Shown here piece after piece: positions 38,486 through 48,662 of a stretch of 64,000 nucleotides of DNA; positions within the stretch are counted from its first letter, which is position 1; each line of letters begins with the position of its first letter. The stretch is from contig NZ_CP071383.1 of assembly GCF_017348915.1 (NCBI RefSeq), positions 2,914,001 to 2,978,000 on the forward strand, given 5' to 3'. This stretch comes from Leclercia pneumoniae (GTDB lineage Bacteria; Pseudomonadota; Gammaproteobacteria; Enterobacterales; Enterobacteriaceae). The notes beneath the pieces are model-generated. The model made no database searches. It was not told the DNA's origin and saw only the letters and a list, made by a program, of their open reading frames with translations. The translations under genes were made by a program, and so were the position numbers.

Positions 38486-40771
38486 ATGAATCAGAGTCTG
38501 CTGGTGACAAAGCGCGACGGTGCAACCGAGCGTATCAATCTGGACAAAATCCATCGTGTTCTCGACTGGGCAGCAGAAGGACTGAATAACGTATCAATCT
38601 CCCAGGTCGAACTGCGATCGCACATCCAGTTCTACGATGGCATTAAAACCTCTGATATCCACGAGACCATCATCAAAGCCGCGGCAGATTTGATCTCCCG
38701 CGAAGCGCCGGATTATCAGTACCTGGCGGCACGTCTGGCCATCTTCCATCTGCGCAAAAAAGCCTACGGTCAGTTTGAACCGCCAGCCCTGTACGATCAC
38801 GTCGTGAAAATGGTCGAGCTGGGCAAGTACGACACGCATCTGCTGGAAGACTACACGGAAGAAGAGTTCAAGCAGATGGACGGGTTTATCGACCACTGGC
38901 GCGACATGAACTTCTCCTATGCTGCCGTTAAGCAGCTGGAAGGCAAATACCTGGTGCAAAACCGCGTGACCGGTGAGATCTACGAAAGCGCACAGTTCCT
39001 CTATATTCTGGTTGCCGCTTGCCTGTTCTCTAACTATCCGCGTGACACCCGTCTGGAATACGTGAAGCGTTTCTATGATGCGGTCTCCACCTTTAAAATT
39101 TCGCTGCCTACGCCAATCATGTCTGGCGTGCGTACCCCAACGCGTCAGTTCAGCTCTTGCGTCCTGATCGAATGCGGTGACAGCCTGGATTCCATTAACG
39201 CCACCTCCAGCGCCATTGTGAAATATGTCTCCCAGCGTGCCGGCATCGGTATCAACGCGGGCCGTATTCGTGCGCTGGGTAGTCCTATTCGCGGCGGTGA
39301 AGCGTTCCACACCGGCTGTATTCCGTTCTATAAACATTTCCAGACGGCCGTGAAGTCCTGCTCTCAGGGCGGCGTGCGCGGCGGGGCGGCTACCCTCTTC
39401 TACCCAATGTGGCACCTGGAAGTGGAAAGCCTGCTGGTACTGAAAAATAACCGTGGCGTGGAAGGTAACCGCGTGCGTCACATGGACTACGGCGTACAGA
39501 TCAACAAACTGATGTACACCCGTCTGCTGAAAGGCGAAGACATCACCCTGTTTAGCCCGTCCGACGTACCGGGCCTGTACGACGCTTTCTTTGCCGATCA
39601 GGACGAGTTTGAGCGTCTGTACACCAAATACGAAAAAGATGACAGTATTCGTAAGCAGCGCGTGAAAGCGGTCGATCTCTTCTCCCTGATGATGCAGGAA
39701 CGTGCTTCGACTGGCCGTATCTACATTCAGAACGTTGACCACTGCAACACCCACAGCCCGTTCGATCCGGCGATTGCCCCGGTGCGTCAGTCTAACCTGT
39801 GCCTGGAAATCGCGCTGCCGACCAAACCGCTGGACGATGTGAACGACGAAAACGGCGAGATCGCGCTCTGTACGCTCTCTGCGTTTAACCTGGGCGCGAT
39901 TAAGAGCCTGTCCGAGCTGGAAGAGCTGGCGGTGCTGGCGGTTCGCGCGCTCGACGCCCTGCTGGATTACCAGGATTATCCAATCCCGGCGGCCAAACGC
40001 GGTGCAATGGGTCGTCGTACCCTGGGTATTGGTGTCATCAACTTCGCCTACTGGCTGGCGAAGAACGGTAAGCGTTACTCCGATGGCAGCGCCAACAACC
40101 TGACCCATGAGACGTTTGAAGCCATTCAGTACTACTTGCTGAAAGCCTCTAACGAACTGGCGAAAGAGCAAGGTGCTTGCCCGTGGTTCAATGAAACCAC
40201 CTATGCAAAAGGCATTATGCCAATCGACACCTACAAGAAAGATCTGGATGCGATTGTCAGCGAGCCGCTGCACCTGGACTGGGACGCGCTTCGTGAGTCC
40301 ATCAAGACCCACGGCCTGCGTAACTCTACGCTCTCTGCCCTGATGCCGTCCGAGACCTCTTCGCAGATCTCTAACGCCACTAACGGCATTGAGCCGCCGC
40401 GCGGCCATGTGAGCATTAAGGCGTCGAAAGATGGCATCCTGCGCCAGGTGGTGCCGGATTATGAACTGCTGAAAAACAACTACGAACTGCTGTGGGAAAT
40501 GCCGAACAATGACGGCTACCTGCAACTCGTGGGTATCATGCAGAAGTTCATCGATCAGGCGATCTCGGCGAATACTAACTATGACCCGTCACGTTTCCCG
40601 TCCGGAAAAGTGCCGATGCAGCAGTTGCTGAAAGACCTGCTTACCGCTTACAAATTTGGCGTGAAAACCCTGTACTATCAAAACACCCGTGACGGTGCAG
40701 AAGATGCACAGGATGACCTGGCTCCTTCTATCCAGGATGATGGCTGCGAAAGCGGCGCATGTAAGATCTAA
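38486..40771 (+). CDS. nrdA: Ribonucleotide reductase class Ia, alpha subunit
   Basis: 761 residues, the E. coli length. An N-terminal ATP-cone allosteric domain (about 4-95) is followed by the ten-stranded barrel. The active-site cysteines are in SSCVLIECGDS, NLCLEIALP and LCTLSAFNLG. The swinging C-terminal redox pair is in GCESGACKI. It reduces ribonucleoside diphosphates using the radical from NrdB. It is first in nrdAB-yfaE; a hairpin-rich repeat of about 75 bases separates it from nrdB. Confidence 0.97.
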   Translation: MNQSLLVTKRDGATERINLDKIHRVLDWAAEGLNNVSISQVELRSHIQFYDGIKTSDIHETIIKAAADLISREAPDYQYLAARLAIFHLRKKAYGQFEPPALYDHVVKMVELGKYDTHLLEDYTEEEFKQMDGFIDHWRDMNFSYAAVKQLEGKYLVQNRVTGEIYESAQFLYILVAACLFSNYPRDTRLEYVKRFYDAVSTFKISLPTPIMSGVRTPTRQFSSCVLIECGDSLDSINATSSAIVKYVSQRAGIGINAGRIRALGSPIRGGEAFHTGCIPFYKHFQTAVKSCSQGGVRGGAATLFYPMWHLEVESLLVLKNNRGVEGNRVRHMDYGVQINKLMYTRLLKGEDITLFSPSDVPGLYDAFFADQDEFERLYTKYEKDDSIRKQRVKAVDLFSLMMQERASTGRIYIQNVDHCNTHSPFDPAIAPVRQSNLCLEIALPTKPLDDVNDENGEIALCTLSAFNLGAIKSLSELEELAVLAVRALDALLDYQDYPIPAAKRGAMGRRTLGIGVINFAYWLAKNGKRYSDGSANNLTHETFEAIQYYLLKASNELAKEQGACPWFNETTYAKGIMPIDTYKKDLDAIVSEPLHLDWDALRESIKTHGLRNSTLSALMPSETSSQISNATNGIEPPRGHVSIKASKDGILRQVVPDYELLKNNYELLWEMPNNDGYLQLVGIMQKFIDQAISANTNYDPSRFPSGKVPMQQLLKDLLTAYKFGVKTLYYQNTRDGAEDAQDDLAPSIQDDGCESGACKI

Positions 40772-40777
40772 TAAATC

Positions 40778-40853
40778 CCCTCACCCTAACCCTCTCCTAC
40801 AAGGAGAGGGAACTCTTTCCCCCTCTCCCTGTGGGAGAGGGCCGGGGTGAGGG
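40778..40853. repeat. Intergenic hairpin repeat between nrdA and nrdB
   Basis: Outer arms CCCTCACCC (40778-40786) and GGGTGAGGG (40845-40853) enclose two hairpins: CCCTCTCCT - ACA - AGGAGAGGG (40790-40810) and CCCTCTCCC - TGT - GGGAGAGGG (40821-40841). This could fold as a three-way structure in DNA or mRNA. A related 33-base copy lies at 61955-61987. E. coli has a REP element in the same intergenic position. Confidence 0.85.
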
Positions 40854-40876
40854 AAATAACACCACAGGACACATTC

Positions 40877-42007
40877 ATGGCATACACCACCTTTTCACAG
40901 ACGAAAAATGACCAGCTCAAAGAGCCGATGTTTTTCGGCCAGCCGGTCAACGTGGCACGCTACGATCAGCAAAAATATGACATCTTCGAAAAGCTGATTG
41001 AAAAGCAACTCTCCTTCTTCTGGCGCCCGGAAGAAGTGGACGTTTCACGCGATCGCATCGATTTCCAGGCATTGCCAGAGCATGAGAAGCATATCTTCCT
41101 CAGCAACCTGAAATACCAGACGCTGCTGGACTCTATTCAGGGACGTAGCCCGAACGTGGCGCTGCTGCCGTTGATCTCTATTCCGGAGCTGGAAACCTGG
41201 GTTGAGACCTGGGCGTTTTCCGAGACGATCCACTCACGCTCGTATACCCATATCATCCGTAATATCGTTAACGATCCGGCGATTGTGTTTGATGATATCG
41301 TGACGAACGACCAGATCCTGAAGCGCGCAGAGGGCATCTCCCACTTCTACGACGATCTGATTGAGATGACCAGCTACTGGCATCTGCTGGGCGAAGGTAC
41401 GCACACCGTTAACGGTAAAACCGTCACCGTGAGCCTGCGCGAGCTGAAGAAAAAACTGTACCTGTGCCTGATGAGCGTGAACGCGCTGGAAGCGATCCGC
41501 TTCTACGTCAGTTTCGCCTGCTCCTTCGCCTTTGCTGAACGTGAGCTGATGGAAGGCAACGCCAAAATCATCCGCCTGATTGCCCGTGACGAAGCCCTGC
41601 ATTTGACAGGTACTCAGCATATGCTGAATCTGCTGCGCAGCGGTGTAGACGATCCGGAAATGGCCGAGATCGCAGAAGAGTGCAAACAGGAGAGCTACGA
41701 CCTGTTCGTTCAGGCTGCAGTGCAGGAAAAAGAGTGGGCAGAGTATCTGTTCCAGGGCGGCTCCATGATTGGCCTGAACAAAGATATTCTCTGCCAGTAC
41801 GTCGAGTACATTACCAATATCCGTATGCAGGCGGTGGGCCTTGACCTGCCGTTCCAGACGCGCTCTAACCCGATTCCGTGGATCAATACCTGGCTGGTCT
41901 CTGACAATGTCCAGGTTGCGCCGCAGGAAGTGGAGGTGAGCTCTTACCTGGTCGGTCAGATTGACTCTGAAGTGAATACCGACGACCTGAGCGACTTCCA
42001 GCTCTGA
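40877..42007 (+). CDS. nrdB: Ribonucleotide reductase class Ia, beta subunit
   Basis: 376 residues from the ATG at 40877, the E. coli length; the frame opens 10 codons earlier in the repeat but lacks a proper start there. The tyrosyl radical residue is Y122 of the mature protein (RSYTHI). Diiron ligands are provided by WAFSETIHS and by the helix with [15 protein letters not shown]. The C-terminal peptide ends DDLSDFQL and docks on NrdA. The TGA stop overlaps the yfaE start (TGATG). Confidence 0.97.
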   Translation: MAYTTFSQTKNDQLKEPMFFGQPVNVARYDQQKYDIFEKLIEKQLSFFWRPEEVDVSRDRIDFQALPEHEKHIFLSNLKYQTLLDSIQGRSPNVALLPLISIPELETWVETWAFSETIHSRSYTHIIRNIVNDPAIVFDDIVTNDQILKRAEGISHFYDDLIEMTSYWHLLGEGTHTVNGKTVTVSLRELKKKLYLCLMSVNALEAIRFYVSFACSFAFAERELMEGNAKIIRLIARDEALHLTGTQHMLNLLRSGVDDPEMAEIAEECKQESYDLFVQAAVQEKEWAEYLFQGGSMIGLNKDILCQYVEYITNIRMQAVGLDLPFQTRSNPIPWINTWLVSDNVQVAPQEVEVSSYLVGQIDSEVNTDDLSDFQL

Positions 42008-42261
42008 TGAGCCGCGTGACGCTTCGCCTTTCCGGCACAGAGGTTATGTGCCGGGATGAGCACCCCTCCCTGCTGATTGCTCTTGAGTCGCATCAGGTTG
42101 AAGTAGAATACCAGTGTCGTGAAGGTTACTGCGGCTCTTGCCGCTGTCGCCTGGTATCCGGTCAGGTAGACTGGATTGCCGAACCGCTGGCCTTCATCAG
42201 CGAAGGGGAAATTTTGCCCTGCTGCTGCAGGGCTAAAGGGGATATTGAGATCGAGATGTAA
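42007..42261 (+). CDS. yfaE: YfaE, 2Fe-2S ferredoxin that maintains the NrdB cofactor
   Basis: 84 residues. Plant-type [2Fe-2S] ferredoxin with cluster cysteines in CREGYCGSCRC and a fourth in ILPCCCRAKG. It supplies electrons to rebuild the diferric-tyrosyl radical of NrdB. Coupled by overlapping stop and start codons to nrdB; convergent with inaA, with only 6 bases between the stop codons. Confidence 0.95.
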   Translation: MSRVTLRLSGTEVMCRDEHPSLLIALESHQVEVEYQCREGYCGSCRCRLVSGQVDWIAEPLAFISEGEILPCCCRAKGDIEIEM

Positions 42262-42267
42262 CAGCGA

Positions 42268-42918
42268 TTACATCGCGTAGTAATACGCTTTGACTTGTTC
42301 CCAGTCACGCTTCGGAATCGGGTCCAGATATTTTTCCAGCTGCCGGAAGTCGTGATTTGCAGCCTTATGGCGGCGCAGACGACGGCGGCTCTTCTCAAGA
42401 TCGAGAAATCCTGCCTCGACCACCCCTTCGGTCTTCACATAGATATGACGTACATAGCAGCAACCATGCTGGCGGTTAACGCTATGCATTTTTTTGAACG
42501 CCAGGGCGACCGCTTTTAGCATGGCGTCACGCACCTCGTCCGGGAACGGCGTAATTGCGTGCTGATGATACCAGTCAGCAATACTGATAAATCCCGCCAT
42601 ATCTTCGGTGACCAGCAGGGCACGCCATTCACCCTCGACCTTCATCGCTTTGCCATAAACGATCTTAGGAACGATCACACCCGCTTTTTCCAGATCGTGG
42701 ATAACGCTGATCTCATGAACAATGGTGGGGCGGCCAAAAGGGTAACGTAAGGAGTGGAACAGATGGTGCGTCATGCGTTTGACATACAGCTTTTTGCCGT
42801 CACGCTCGACACATTGCACGCCGCTCATTCCCTTACGCCGAAAGTTCGGTTCTTCAACCCAGTCGCCTTCTGTGGCCCACCAATGGCTAAATTCTTTATC
42901 TTTTGCAGCCATGTTCAT
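42268..42918 (-). CDS. inaA: InaA, acid/weak-acid inducible lipopolysaccharide-kinase-like protein
   Basis: 216 residues from the ATG at 42918, the E. coli length, with a GGAT element 8 bases upstream. The frame continues to 43044, which would give 258 residues with an N-terminus foreign to the family, so I reject it. The protein has the protein-kinase-like fold of the Kdo/WaaP family. Motifs include GKKLYVKRM (lysine), the HGCCYVRHIYV catalytic loop and FLDLEKSRRR in place of DFD. The inducible role in E. coli is tied to MarA/SoxS/Rob, but I could not read a convincing marbox here. The substrate is unknown. Confidence 0.92.
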   Translation of the reverse strand: MNMAAKDKEFSHWWATEGDWVEEPNFRRKGMSGVQCVERDGKKLYVKRMTHHLFHSLRYPFGRPTIVHEISVIHDLEKAGVIVPKIVYGKAMKVEGEWRALLVTEDMAGFISIADWYHQHAITPFPDEVRDAMLKAVALAFKKMHSVNRQHGCCYVRHIYVKTEGVVEAGFLDLEKSRRRLRRHKAANHDFRQLEKYLDPIPKRDWEQVKAYYYAM

Positions 42919-43108
42919 GCTGTACCATCCGTTACTATTCACAGGTAAATAATCAGCCTTATGATAACCAACATGATTAGGAAAAATCTCAACAATTTGT
43001 GTCGGGAAGCAGACAATGTCCCACTTAATAAAGGCTTTATTCATGGCAGGCAGGATAGGCGAACGGAGTAAGGCTGCGTAAAGGGTTAGTGGCGAGGGTT
43101 CGGCGGTC

Positions 43109-43132
43109 CCGGCCTGCGAAATCGCAGGCCGG
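43109..43132. repeat. REP-like palindrome between inaA and glpQ
   Basis: CCGGCCTGCG - AAAT - CGCAGGCCGG, followed by GGATGAGG. GCCGGATGAGG is close to the REP/PU core of enteric bacteria. No T run follows on the minus strand, so an mRNA-stabilising role for the glpQ end is more likely than termination. Confidence 0.65.
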
Positions 43133-43150
43133 ATGAGGTTACGTCTGTCA

Positions 43151-44212
43151 TTAACGCTTGTGGTTCAAAAATTCCACAGCCTTATCGGGGAAATCCGTAA
43201 ACAGCCCATCAACGTCTGCCTGGTTGTACAGCACGTTGTAAAGCTGGTTCACGTCCGTCGCATAATCAGGCAACTGGTCGGCTCGCACCGTAAAAGGATG
43301 GACCTGCATATGGTTCGCATGCGCCTCTTTGACCATTGCCGTCAGCTTTATGTGACCCGGCGTTGAGCCCTCCGCCACCAGCATGTGGTAATCCGGCCCG
43401 ATGCCGTCGGCGTACTGGGCAATCTGCTTCATCGCGCCCGGCTTAAACATCCAGTCGTAGTTGTAGTTAACCCACTTGCCGTCCGGCTGCTTCTCCTGCG
43501 TTTCATTCCAGTCGGTATAGGCAATCAGCTGCACCAGATTGAGATCCATCCCCCGCTTCGGTTCCAGCTCGGTTTTAATGCGCTTGAGTTCAGCCGCATC
43601 AAAGCACTGGAGGTAGACCTTATCCTTCTTACTGGTGTAGCCGTACTGCTTCAGCACATCCAGCGTTTTCGCCGCAATGTCCTTCCCTTCCTGATGATGG
43701 AACCACGGCGCTTTGATCTCCGGGTAGATGCCGATGTTTTTACCGGTAGAGTGGTTCAGCCCCTGCACAAACTCGATTTCCTCTTCAAAGGTATGAATGC
43801 GGAAGTCGGATTTGCCCATCGGGAAACGCCCCGGATAGACCTGCACCTTCTTGCCGTTTTCAATCTCGAAGCCTTCGGTAAATTTCAGCGAGCGGATCTC
43901 GTCAAGCGTGAAGTCGATGGCGTAATAACGGCCGTCCTTGCGGGCACGGTCGGGAAAACGGTCGGCGACATCGGTGACGCGGTCAAGATAGTGGTCATGC
44001 AGGACGACCAGATGGTCGTCCCGGGTCATCACCAGATCCTGCTCAAGATAATCCGCCCCCTGCGCGTAAGCCATCGCTTTCGCGGGCAGCGTATGCTCGG
44101 GCAGATAGCCGCTGGCGCCGCGGTGAGCAATGACAATCTTGTCTGCCGCCAGCGCCGAGCCTGTCATGACACCGGCCAGCAGCAGGCCGGTCGCGAGTTG
44201 AGTCAGTTTCAT
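43151..44212 (-). CDS. glpQ: GlpQ, periplasmic glycerophosphodiester phosphodiesterase
   Basis: 353 residues (E. coli 358). The signal peptide ends near GSALA. The GDPD domain starts IVIAHRGASGYLPEHTLPA, with catalytic histidines in AHRG and in VLHDHYLDRVTD and the metal-binding EQDL. It cleaves deacylated phospholipids to glycerol-3-phosphate and an alcohol in the periplasm. The product is imported by GlpT, whose gene lies 11 bases upstream in the same operon. Confidence 0.96.
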   Translation of the reverse strand: MKLTQLATGLLLAGVMTGSALAADKIVIAHRGASGYLPEHTLPAKAMAYAQGADYLEQDLVMTRDDHLVVLHDHYLDRVTDVADRFPDRARKDGRYYAIDFTLDEIRSLKFTEGFEIENGKKVQVYPGRFPMGKSDFRIHTFEEEIEFVQGLNHSTGKNIGIYPEIKAPWFHHQEGKDIAAKTLDVLKQYGYTSKKDKVYLQCFDAAELKRIKTELEPKRGMDLNLVQLIAYTDWNETQEKQPDGKWVNYNYDWMFKPGAMKQIAQYADGIGPDYHMLVAEGSTPGHIKLTAMVKEAHANHMQVHPFTVRADQLPDYATDVNQLYNVLYNQADVDGLFTDFPDKAVEFLNHKR

Positions 44213-44223
44213 CGTAATGCTCC

Positions 44224-45576
44224 TTATTGACGACGTGCCTGTATTTCGGCGTGATGACGTTTTTCACCAATCATGACAACAATCAGCAGCAGTACCGCCA
44301 GTACGCTACCGCCAATCATGACCATGAAGCCGCCATCCCAGCCGAAGAAGTCAACGGTATAGCCGACAATGGCGCTTGCGGCGACCGAGCCGCCAAGGTA
44401 GCCAAACAGGCCGGTAAAGCCTGCCGCCGTCCCTGCTGCTTTCTTCGGTGCCAGCTCAAGGGCATGCAGGCCAATCAGCATCACCGGGCCGTAGATCAGG
44501 AAGCCGATCACAATCATACAGGCCATGTCCACGCCCGGGTTGCCCGGTGGGTTAAGCCAGTAAACGACGGTGGCGATGGTCACCAGGGTCATAAAGAAGA
44601 CACCCGTTGCACCACGGTTGCCGCGGAAGACCTTGTCCGACATCCAGCCACAAATCAGCGTGCCCGGGATACCCGCGTATTCATACAGGAAGTAGGCCCA
44701 GGAGGATTTATCCAGCGCGAAGTGTTTCACCTCTTTCAGGTAGGTTGGCGACCAGTCGAGGATGCCGTAACGCAGCAGGTAAACGAAAACGTTGGCTACC
44801 GCGATGTACCACAGCAGTTTGTTGGGCAGCACATACTTCATGAAGATCTGTTTGGCCGTCAGCTCCTCTTCATGCTGTTCGCTATAGTCGTCCGGATAGT
44901 CGTTTTTATACTCTTCGATTGGCGGCAGGCCGCAGGACTGCGGCGTATCGCGCATCAGGGCGAAGGCGATAATCGCTACCACGATCGCGCCAAACGCCGG
45001 CATGTAAAGCGCAGCTTTCCAGTCGTTGAACCATGCCATCCCGAGCAGGAACAGCAGCGGAGGGATACCGCCGCCCACGTTATGCGCGCAGTTCCAGACC
45101 GACACAATCCCGCCACGCTCTTTCTGCGACCACCAGTGCACCATGGTGCGTCCGCACGGCGGCCAGCCCATCCCCTGGAACCAGCCGCAGAGGAACAGCA
45201 GCACAAACATAATCGCGATACTGGAGGTCGCCCAGGGCACAAAGCCCATAAACAACATCACCGCGGCCGCCAGAATCAAACCGGCTGGCAGGAACACGCG
45301 CGGGTTCGAGCGATCCGACACCGACCCCATAATGAACTTGGAAAAGCCGTAGGCGATCGAGATCCCCGAGAGCGCAAACCCTAAATCACCGCGCGAGAAG
45401 CCCTGCTCTACCAGATACGGCATGGCGAGCGCGAAGTTTTTACGTACCAGATAATATGCCGCGTACCCGAAGAAAATCCCCAGGAAGATTTGCCAACGCA
45501 GACGGCGGTAAAGCGGATCTATCTCTGCCTCTGGCAGACGCGCCCGATGCGGCGCAGGTTTAAAGATACTGAGCAT
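44224..45576 (-). CDS. glpT: GlpT, glycerol-3-phosphate:phosphate antiporter
   Basis: 450 residues from the ATG at 45576 (E. coli 452). Twelve transmembrane helices of the organophosphate:Pi antiporter family, with [15 protein letters not shown] in helix 1. The family signature [19 protein letters not shown] is present. It exchanges glycerol-3-phosphate for phosphate and is the route of fosfomycin entry. The frame extends 33 codons upstream, but this falls in the control region. First gene of glpTQ, divergent from glpABC. Confidence 0.96.
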   Translation of the reverse strand: MLSIFKPAPHRARLPEAEIDPLYRRLRWQIFLGIFFGYAAYYLVRKNFALAMPYLVEQGFSRGDLGFALSGISIAYGFSKFIMGSVSDRSNPRVFLPAGLILAAAVMLFMGFVPWATSSIAIMFVLLFLCGWFQGMGWPPCGRTMVHWWSQKERGGIVSVWNCAHNVGGGIPPLLFLLGMAWFNDWKAALYMPAFGAIVVAIIAFALMRDTPQSCGLPPIEEYKNDYPDDYSEQHEEELTAKQIFMKYVLPNKLLWYIAVANVFVYLLRYGILDWSPTYLKEVKHFALDKSSWAYFLYEYAGIPGTLICGWMSDKVFRGNRGATGVFFMTLVTIATVVYWLNPPGNPGVDMACMIVIGFLIYGPVMLIGLHALELAPKKAAGTAAGFTGLFGYLGGSVAASAIVGYTVDFFGWDGGFMVMIGGSVLAVLLLIVVMIGEKRHHAEIQARRQ

Positions 45577-45665
45577 GACAGCCTCCGTGGCCTTGTGATG
45601 AATGAGAAGGTGCTTCGCACCCGATTCCAGAGGCGGGGATGTTAAGAAATCACGGTGATTGTTAC

Positions 45666-45681
45666 TGTGAATCAACGCACA
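45666..45681. promoter_or_regulatory. CRP-type site between glpT and glpA
   Basis: TGTGA - ATCAAC - GCACA, one mismatch from the CRP consensus half sites. It is placed between the divergent promoters. Both glp operons are under catabolite control in E. coli. Confidence 0.6.
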
Positions 45682-45737
45682 GATTGTTACAGAAATATGA
45701 CAGAATGCGCAAAATAGCGCATGAAATCACGTTTCAC

Positions 45738-45815
45738 TTTCGAATAACGCGCGTTTATGTTCGAAATCAAACAAACCACATTTTTAGTGTGGCTAAATGA
45801 TAAAAAACGAACATA
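45738..45815. promoter_or_regulatory. Cluster of GlpR-like operators between glpT and glpA
   Basis: Three stretches carry the TTCGAA or ACGAACAT cores of the GlpR repressor site: around 45738-45749 (TTTCGAATAACG), 45757-45771 (ATGTTCGAAATCAAA) and 45804-45815 (AAAACGAACATA). GlpR represses both operons without glycerol-3-phosphate. Exact operator limits are by eye. Confidence 0.6.
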
Positions 45816-45826
45816 GAGGGAAGACA

Positions 45827-47455
45827 ATGACGGTTCTCGATCCTCGCTACAGCGATGTAATAATCATTGGCGGCGGCGCAACCGGGGCCGGCATCGCCCG
45901 CGACTGCGCCCTGCGTGGCCTGAGCGTGACCCTGCTGGAGCGCCATGATATTGCGACAGGCGCCACGGGCCGCAACCACGGCCTGCTGCACAGCGGCGCG
46001 AGGTACGCGGTAACCGACGGCGAGTCGGCGCGGGAGTGCATTACGGAAAACCAGATCCTGAAACGCATCGCCCGCCACTGCGTCGAGCCGACCAACGGAC
46101 TGTTCATTACCCTCCCCGAAGACGATCTCGCGTTTCAGCAAACCTTTATCACCGCCTGTACGGCCGCCGGGATCCAGGCCGAGGCCATCGACCCGGCGCT
46201 GGCGCGTCGGCTGGAGCCTTCTGTCAACCCGGCCCTCACCGGTGCGGTGAAAGTCCCCGACGGCACGGTCGATCCGTTTCGCCTGACCGCCGCCAATATG
46301 CTGGACGCACGGGAACACGGCGCGCGCATTCTGACCGGGCATGAAGTCACCGGGCTTATCCGCGACGGCAACACTGTGCGCGGCGTGCGGGTGTTCGACC
46401 CGCAATATAACGAGCGCAGCGAACTGTACGCCGCCGTGGTTATCAATGCGGCGGGGATCTGGGGGCAGCGCATCGCGGAATACGCCGACTTATCCCTCCG
46501 CATGTTCCCGGCGAAAGGTTCACTGCTGATCCTCGACCATCGCATCAACAACCACGTCATCAACCGCTGTCGTAAGCCTTCCGACGCCGATATTCTGGTC
46601 CCGGGCGACACCATTTCGCTTATCGGCACCACCTCTACCCACGTCGATTACAGCGAGATTGACGTTAACCGGGTGACGGCCGAAGAGGTGGATATTCTGC
46701 TGCGCGAAGGCGAGAAACTGGCTCCGATGATGGCACAAACCCGCATTTTGCGCGCCTATGCGGGCGTGCGGCCGCTGGTTGCCAGCGATAACGACCCCAG
46801 CGGGCGCAACGTCAGCCGGGGAATTGTCCTGCTCGATCATGCCCAACGTGACGGCATGGAGGGCTTTATCACCATCACCGGCGGCAAGCTCATGACCTAT
46901 CGCCTGATGGCGGAGTGGGCCACGGATGCGGTCTGCCGCAAGCTTGGTAACACCACCCCGTGCGTCACGGCAGAACAGCCCCTGCCCGGCTCGCGTCAGT
47001 CCACCGAGAAAACGCTACAGAAAATCATCTCTCTGCCCGCCCCGCTGCGCGGCTCTGCTATTTATCGCCACGGCGACAGAACGCCGCAGTGGCTTGGCGA
47101 GGGGCGACTAAGCCGCAGCCTGGTGTGCGAGTGCGAAGCGGTGACCGCAGGCGAGGTGCAATATGCCGTCGAGAACCTGACGGTCAATACGCTGCTCGAT
47201 CTTCGCCGCCGCACGCGCGTCGGCATGGGTACCTGTCAGGGCGAGCTTTGCGCCTGTCGCGCCGCCGGGCTGCTGCAACGCTTTCACGCCACCACCTCAA
47301 CGCAGTCCCTGACCCAGCTCAGCGATTTCCTCAATGAACGCTGGAAAGGCATTCAGCCCGTTGCCTGGGGCGATGCCCTGCGTGAAAGCGAGTTTACCCG
47401 CTGGGTTTATCAGGGACTTTGCGGCCTGGAGAAGGAGCCACATAATGAAATTTAA
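45827..47455 (+). CDS. glpA: GlpA, anaerobic glycerol-3-phosphate dehydrogenase catalytic subunit
   Basis: 542 residues, the E. coli length from this ATG, which follows GAGGGAAG. The FAD-binding N-terminus reads [20 protein letters not shown] at about 9-28, then [17 protein letters not shown]. The C-terminal part holds a BFD-like [2Fe-2S] domain with CECEAV and [12 protein letters not shown]. It forms the soluble GlpAB catalytic dimer that GlpC anchors to the membrane. Used with fumarate or nitrate as acceptor. Its last 11 bases overlap glpB. Confidence 0.96.
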   Translation: MTVLDPRYSDVIIIGGGATGAGIARDCALRGLSVTLLERHDIATGATGRNHGLLHSGARYAVTDGESARECITENQILKRIARHCVEPTNGLFITLPEDDLAFQQTFITACTAAGIQAEAIDPALARRLEPSVNPALTGAVKVPDGTVDPFRLTAANMLDAREHGARILTGHEVTGLIRDGNTVRGVRVFDPQYNERSELYAAVVINAAGIWGQRIAEYADLSLRMFPAKGSLLILDHRINNHVINRCRKPSDADILVPGDTISLIGTTSTHVDYSEIDVNRVTAEEVDILLREGEKLAPMMAQTRILRAYAGVRPLVASDNDPSGRNVSRGIVLLDHAQRDGMEGFITITGGKLMTYRLMAEWATDAVCRKLGNTTPCVTAEQPLPGSRQSTEKTLQKIISLPAPLRGSAIYRHGDRTPQWLGEGRLSRSLVCECEAVTAGEVQYAVENLTVNTLLDLRRRTRVGMGTCQGELCACRAAGLLQRFHATTSTQSLTQLSDFLNERWKGIQPVAWGDALRESEFTRWVYQGLCGLEKEPHNEI

Positions 47456-48662
47456 TACCGTCATTGTCGGCGGCGGACTGGCAGGGCTGCTGTGCGGGAT
47501 CACGCTCACGCAACGTGGTCTGCGCTGCGCCATCGTCACCCGCGGGCAGAGCGCTTTGCACTTCTCTTCCGGATCGCTGGATCTCCTCGACGATGCCTGT
47601 CGCGGCGCACTTGCGCCTGAGCACCCCTACAGCCTGATCGGCGAGCACAACATTGCCCGCCTGGCGCAAGAAACCGAAAGGCTGCTGAGCGCCTGTGGCG
47701 CGCGGATGCAGGGCAGCGCTGAGAAAAATCACCAGCGCGTGACGCCGCTCGGCACCCTGCGTTCCGCGTGGCTCAGCCCGGAAGACGTTCCTGTCGCCCC
47801 GTTCGGCGCAGAACGCGTAATGGTGGTGGGGATTGGCGGTTTTCTTGATTTTCAGCCGCACCTGGCGGCGGCCTCGCTCTGTCAGCGCGGCATTAACGCG
47901 ACGGCGGCGGAGATAGACCTTCCCGAACTGGACGTGCTGCGCGAAAACCCCAGCGAGTTTCGGGCAGTGAATATCGCGCGGCTGCTGGATAACGACGATA
48001 ACTGGCCGCTGCTGTATGACGCGCTCAGGCCGCTCGCTGAACAGTGTGATGCCCTGTTGATGCCTGCGTGCTTTGGCCTCACCGCCAATCGACTCTGGCG
48101 CTGGCTGTCGGACCGCCTGCCGTGCACGCTCGGCTTGCTGCCGACCCTTCCCCCTTCCGTACCGGGTATTCGGTTGCACACGCAGCTTAAGCAAAAATTT
48201 ATTGCCCAGGGCGGCGTGTGGATGGCGGGTGACGAGGTGAAAAAGATCACGCTGTCTGATAGCGAGGTCAGCGAGGTGTGGACGCGAAACCACGGTGACA
48301 TTCCGCTGCGCGCACGCGCCGTGGTACTGGCCAGCGGCAGCTTCTTCAGTAACGGCTTACTGAGTACCCGCGAGGGGATCCGCGAAGCCATTCTGGGGCT
48401 GGATGTCCGGCAGAGCGCCTCCCGTTCGGACTGGTATCAGAGTGATTTCTTTACGCCGCAGCCCTGGCAGCAGTTTGGCGTGATTGTTGATAACCGCCTG
48501 CACCCGCAGCTCAACGGCCAGTCGCTTAACGGTCTCTACGCCATCGGCTCGATTCTGGGCGGCTACGATCCGATTGCCCAGGGCTGTGGCGGCGGCGTGT
48601 GTGCTATCACGGCGCTTCATGCCGCAGAGCAGATTATTCAACGCATGGAGGCAGAACAATGA
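47445..48662 (+). CDS. glpB: GlpB, anaerobic glycerol-3-phosphate dehydrogenase FMN subunit
   Basis: 405 residues (E. coli 419). N-terminal dinucleotide-binding motif [19 protein letters not shown]. The ATG at 47445 overlaps the glpA end by 11 bases; the longer open frame upstream is inside glpA. The C-terminal [20 protein letters not shown] segment is conserved. It binds FMN and pairs with GlpA. Its stop overlaps the glpC start by 4 bases (ATGA). Confidence 0.95.
   Translation: MKFNTVIVGGGLAGLLCGITLTQRGLRCAIVTRGQSALHFSSGSLDLLDDACRGALAPEHPYSLIGEHNIARLAQETERLLSACGARMQGSAEKNHQRVTPLGTLRSAWLSPEDVPVAPFGAERVMVVGIGGFLDFQPHLAAASLCQRGINATAAEIDLPELDVLRENPSEFRAVNIARLLDNDDNWPLLYDALRPLAEQCDALLMPACFGLTANRLWRWLSDRLPCTLGLLPTLPPSVPGIRLHTQLKQKFIAQGGVWMAGDEVKKITLSDSEVSEVWTRNHGDIPLRARAVVLASGSFFSNGLLSTREGIREAILGLDVRQSASRSDWYQSDFFTPQPWQQFGVIVDNRLHPQLNGQSLNGLYAIGSILGGYDPIAQGCGGGVCAITALHAAEQIIQRMEAEQ

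Noticed and set aside
38594..40525. 643-codon open frame antisense to nrdA
   Set aside because: Shadow of nrdA: no ribosome site, no recognisable domain, and the length is explained by strong codon bias in the sense gene.
42919..43044. N-terminal extension of inaA to 258 residues
   Set aside because: The shorter form equals the E. coli length of 216 and has a plausible ribosome site; the extension is unlike the family.
44227..45384. 385-codon open frame antisense to glpT
   Set aside because: Histidine-, glutamine- and arginine-rich translation with no family resemblance; produced by reverse reading of a membrane protein gene.
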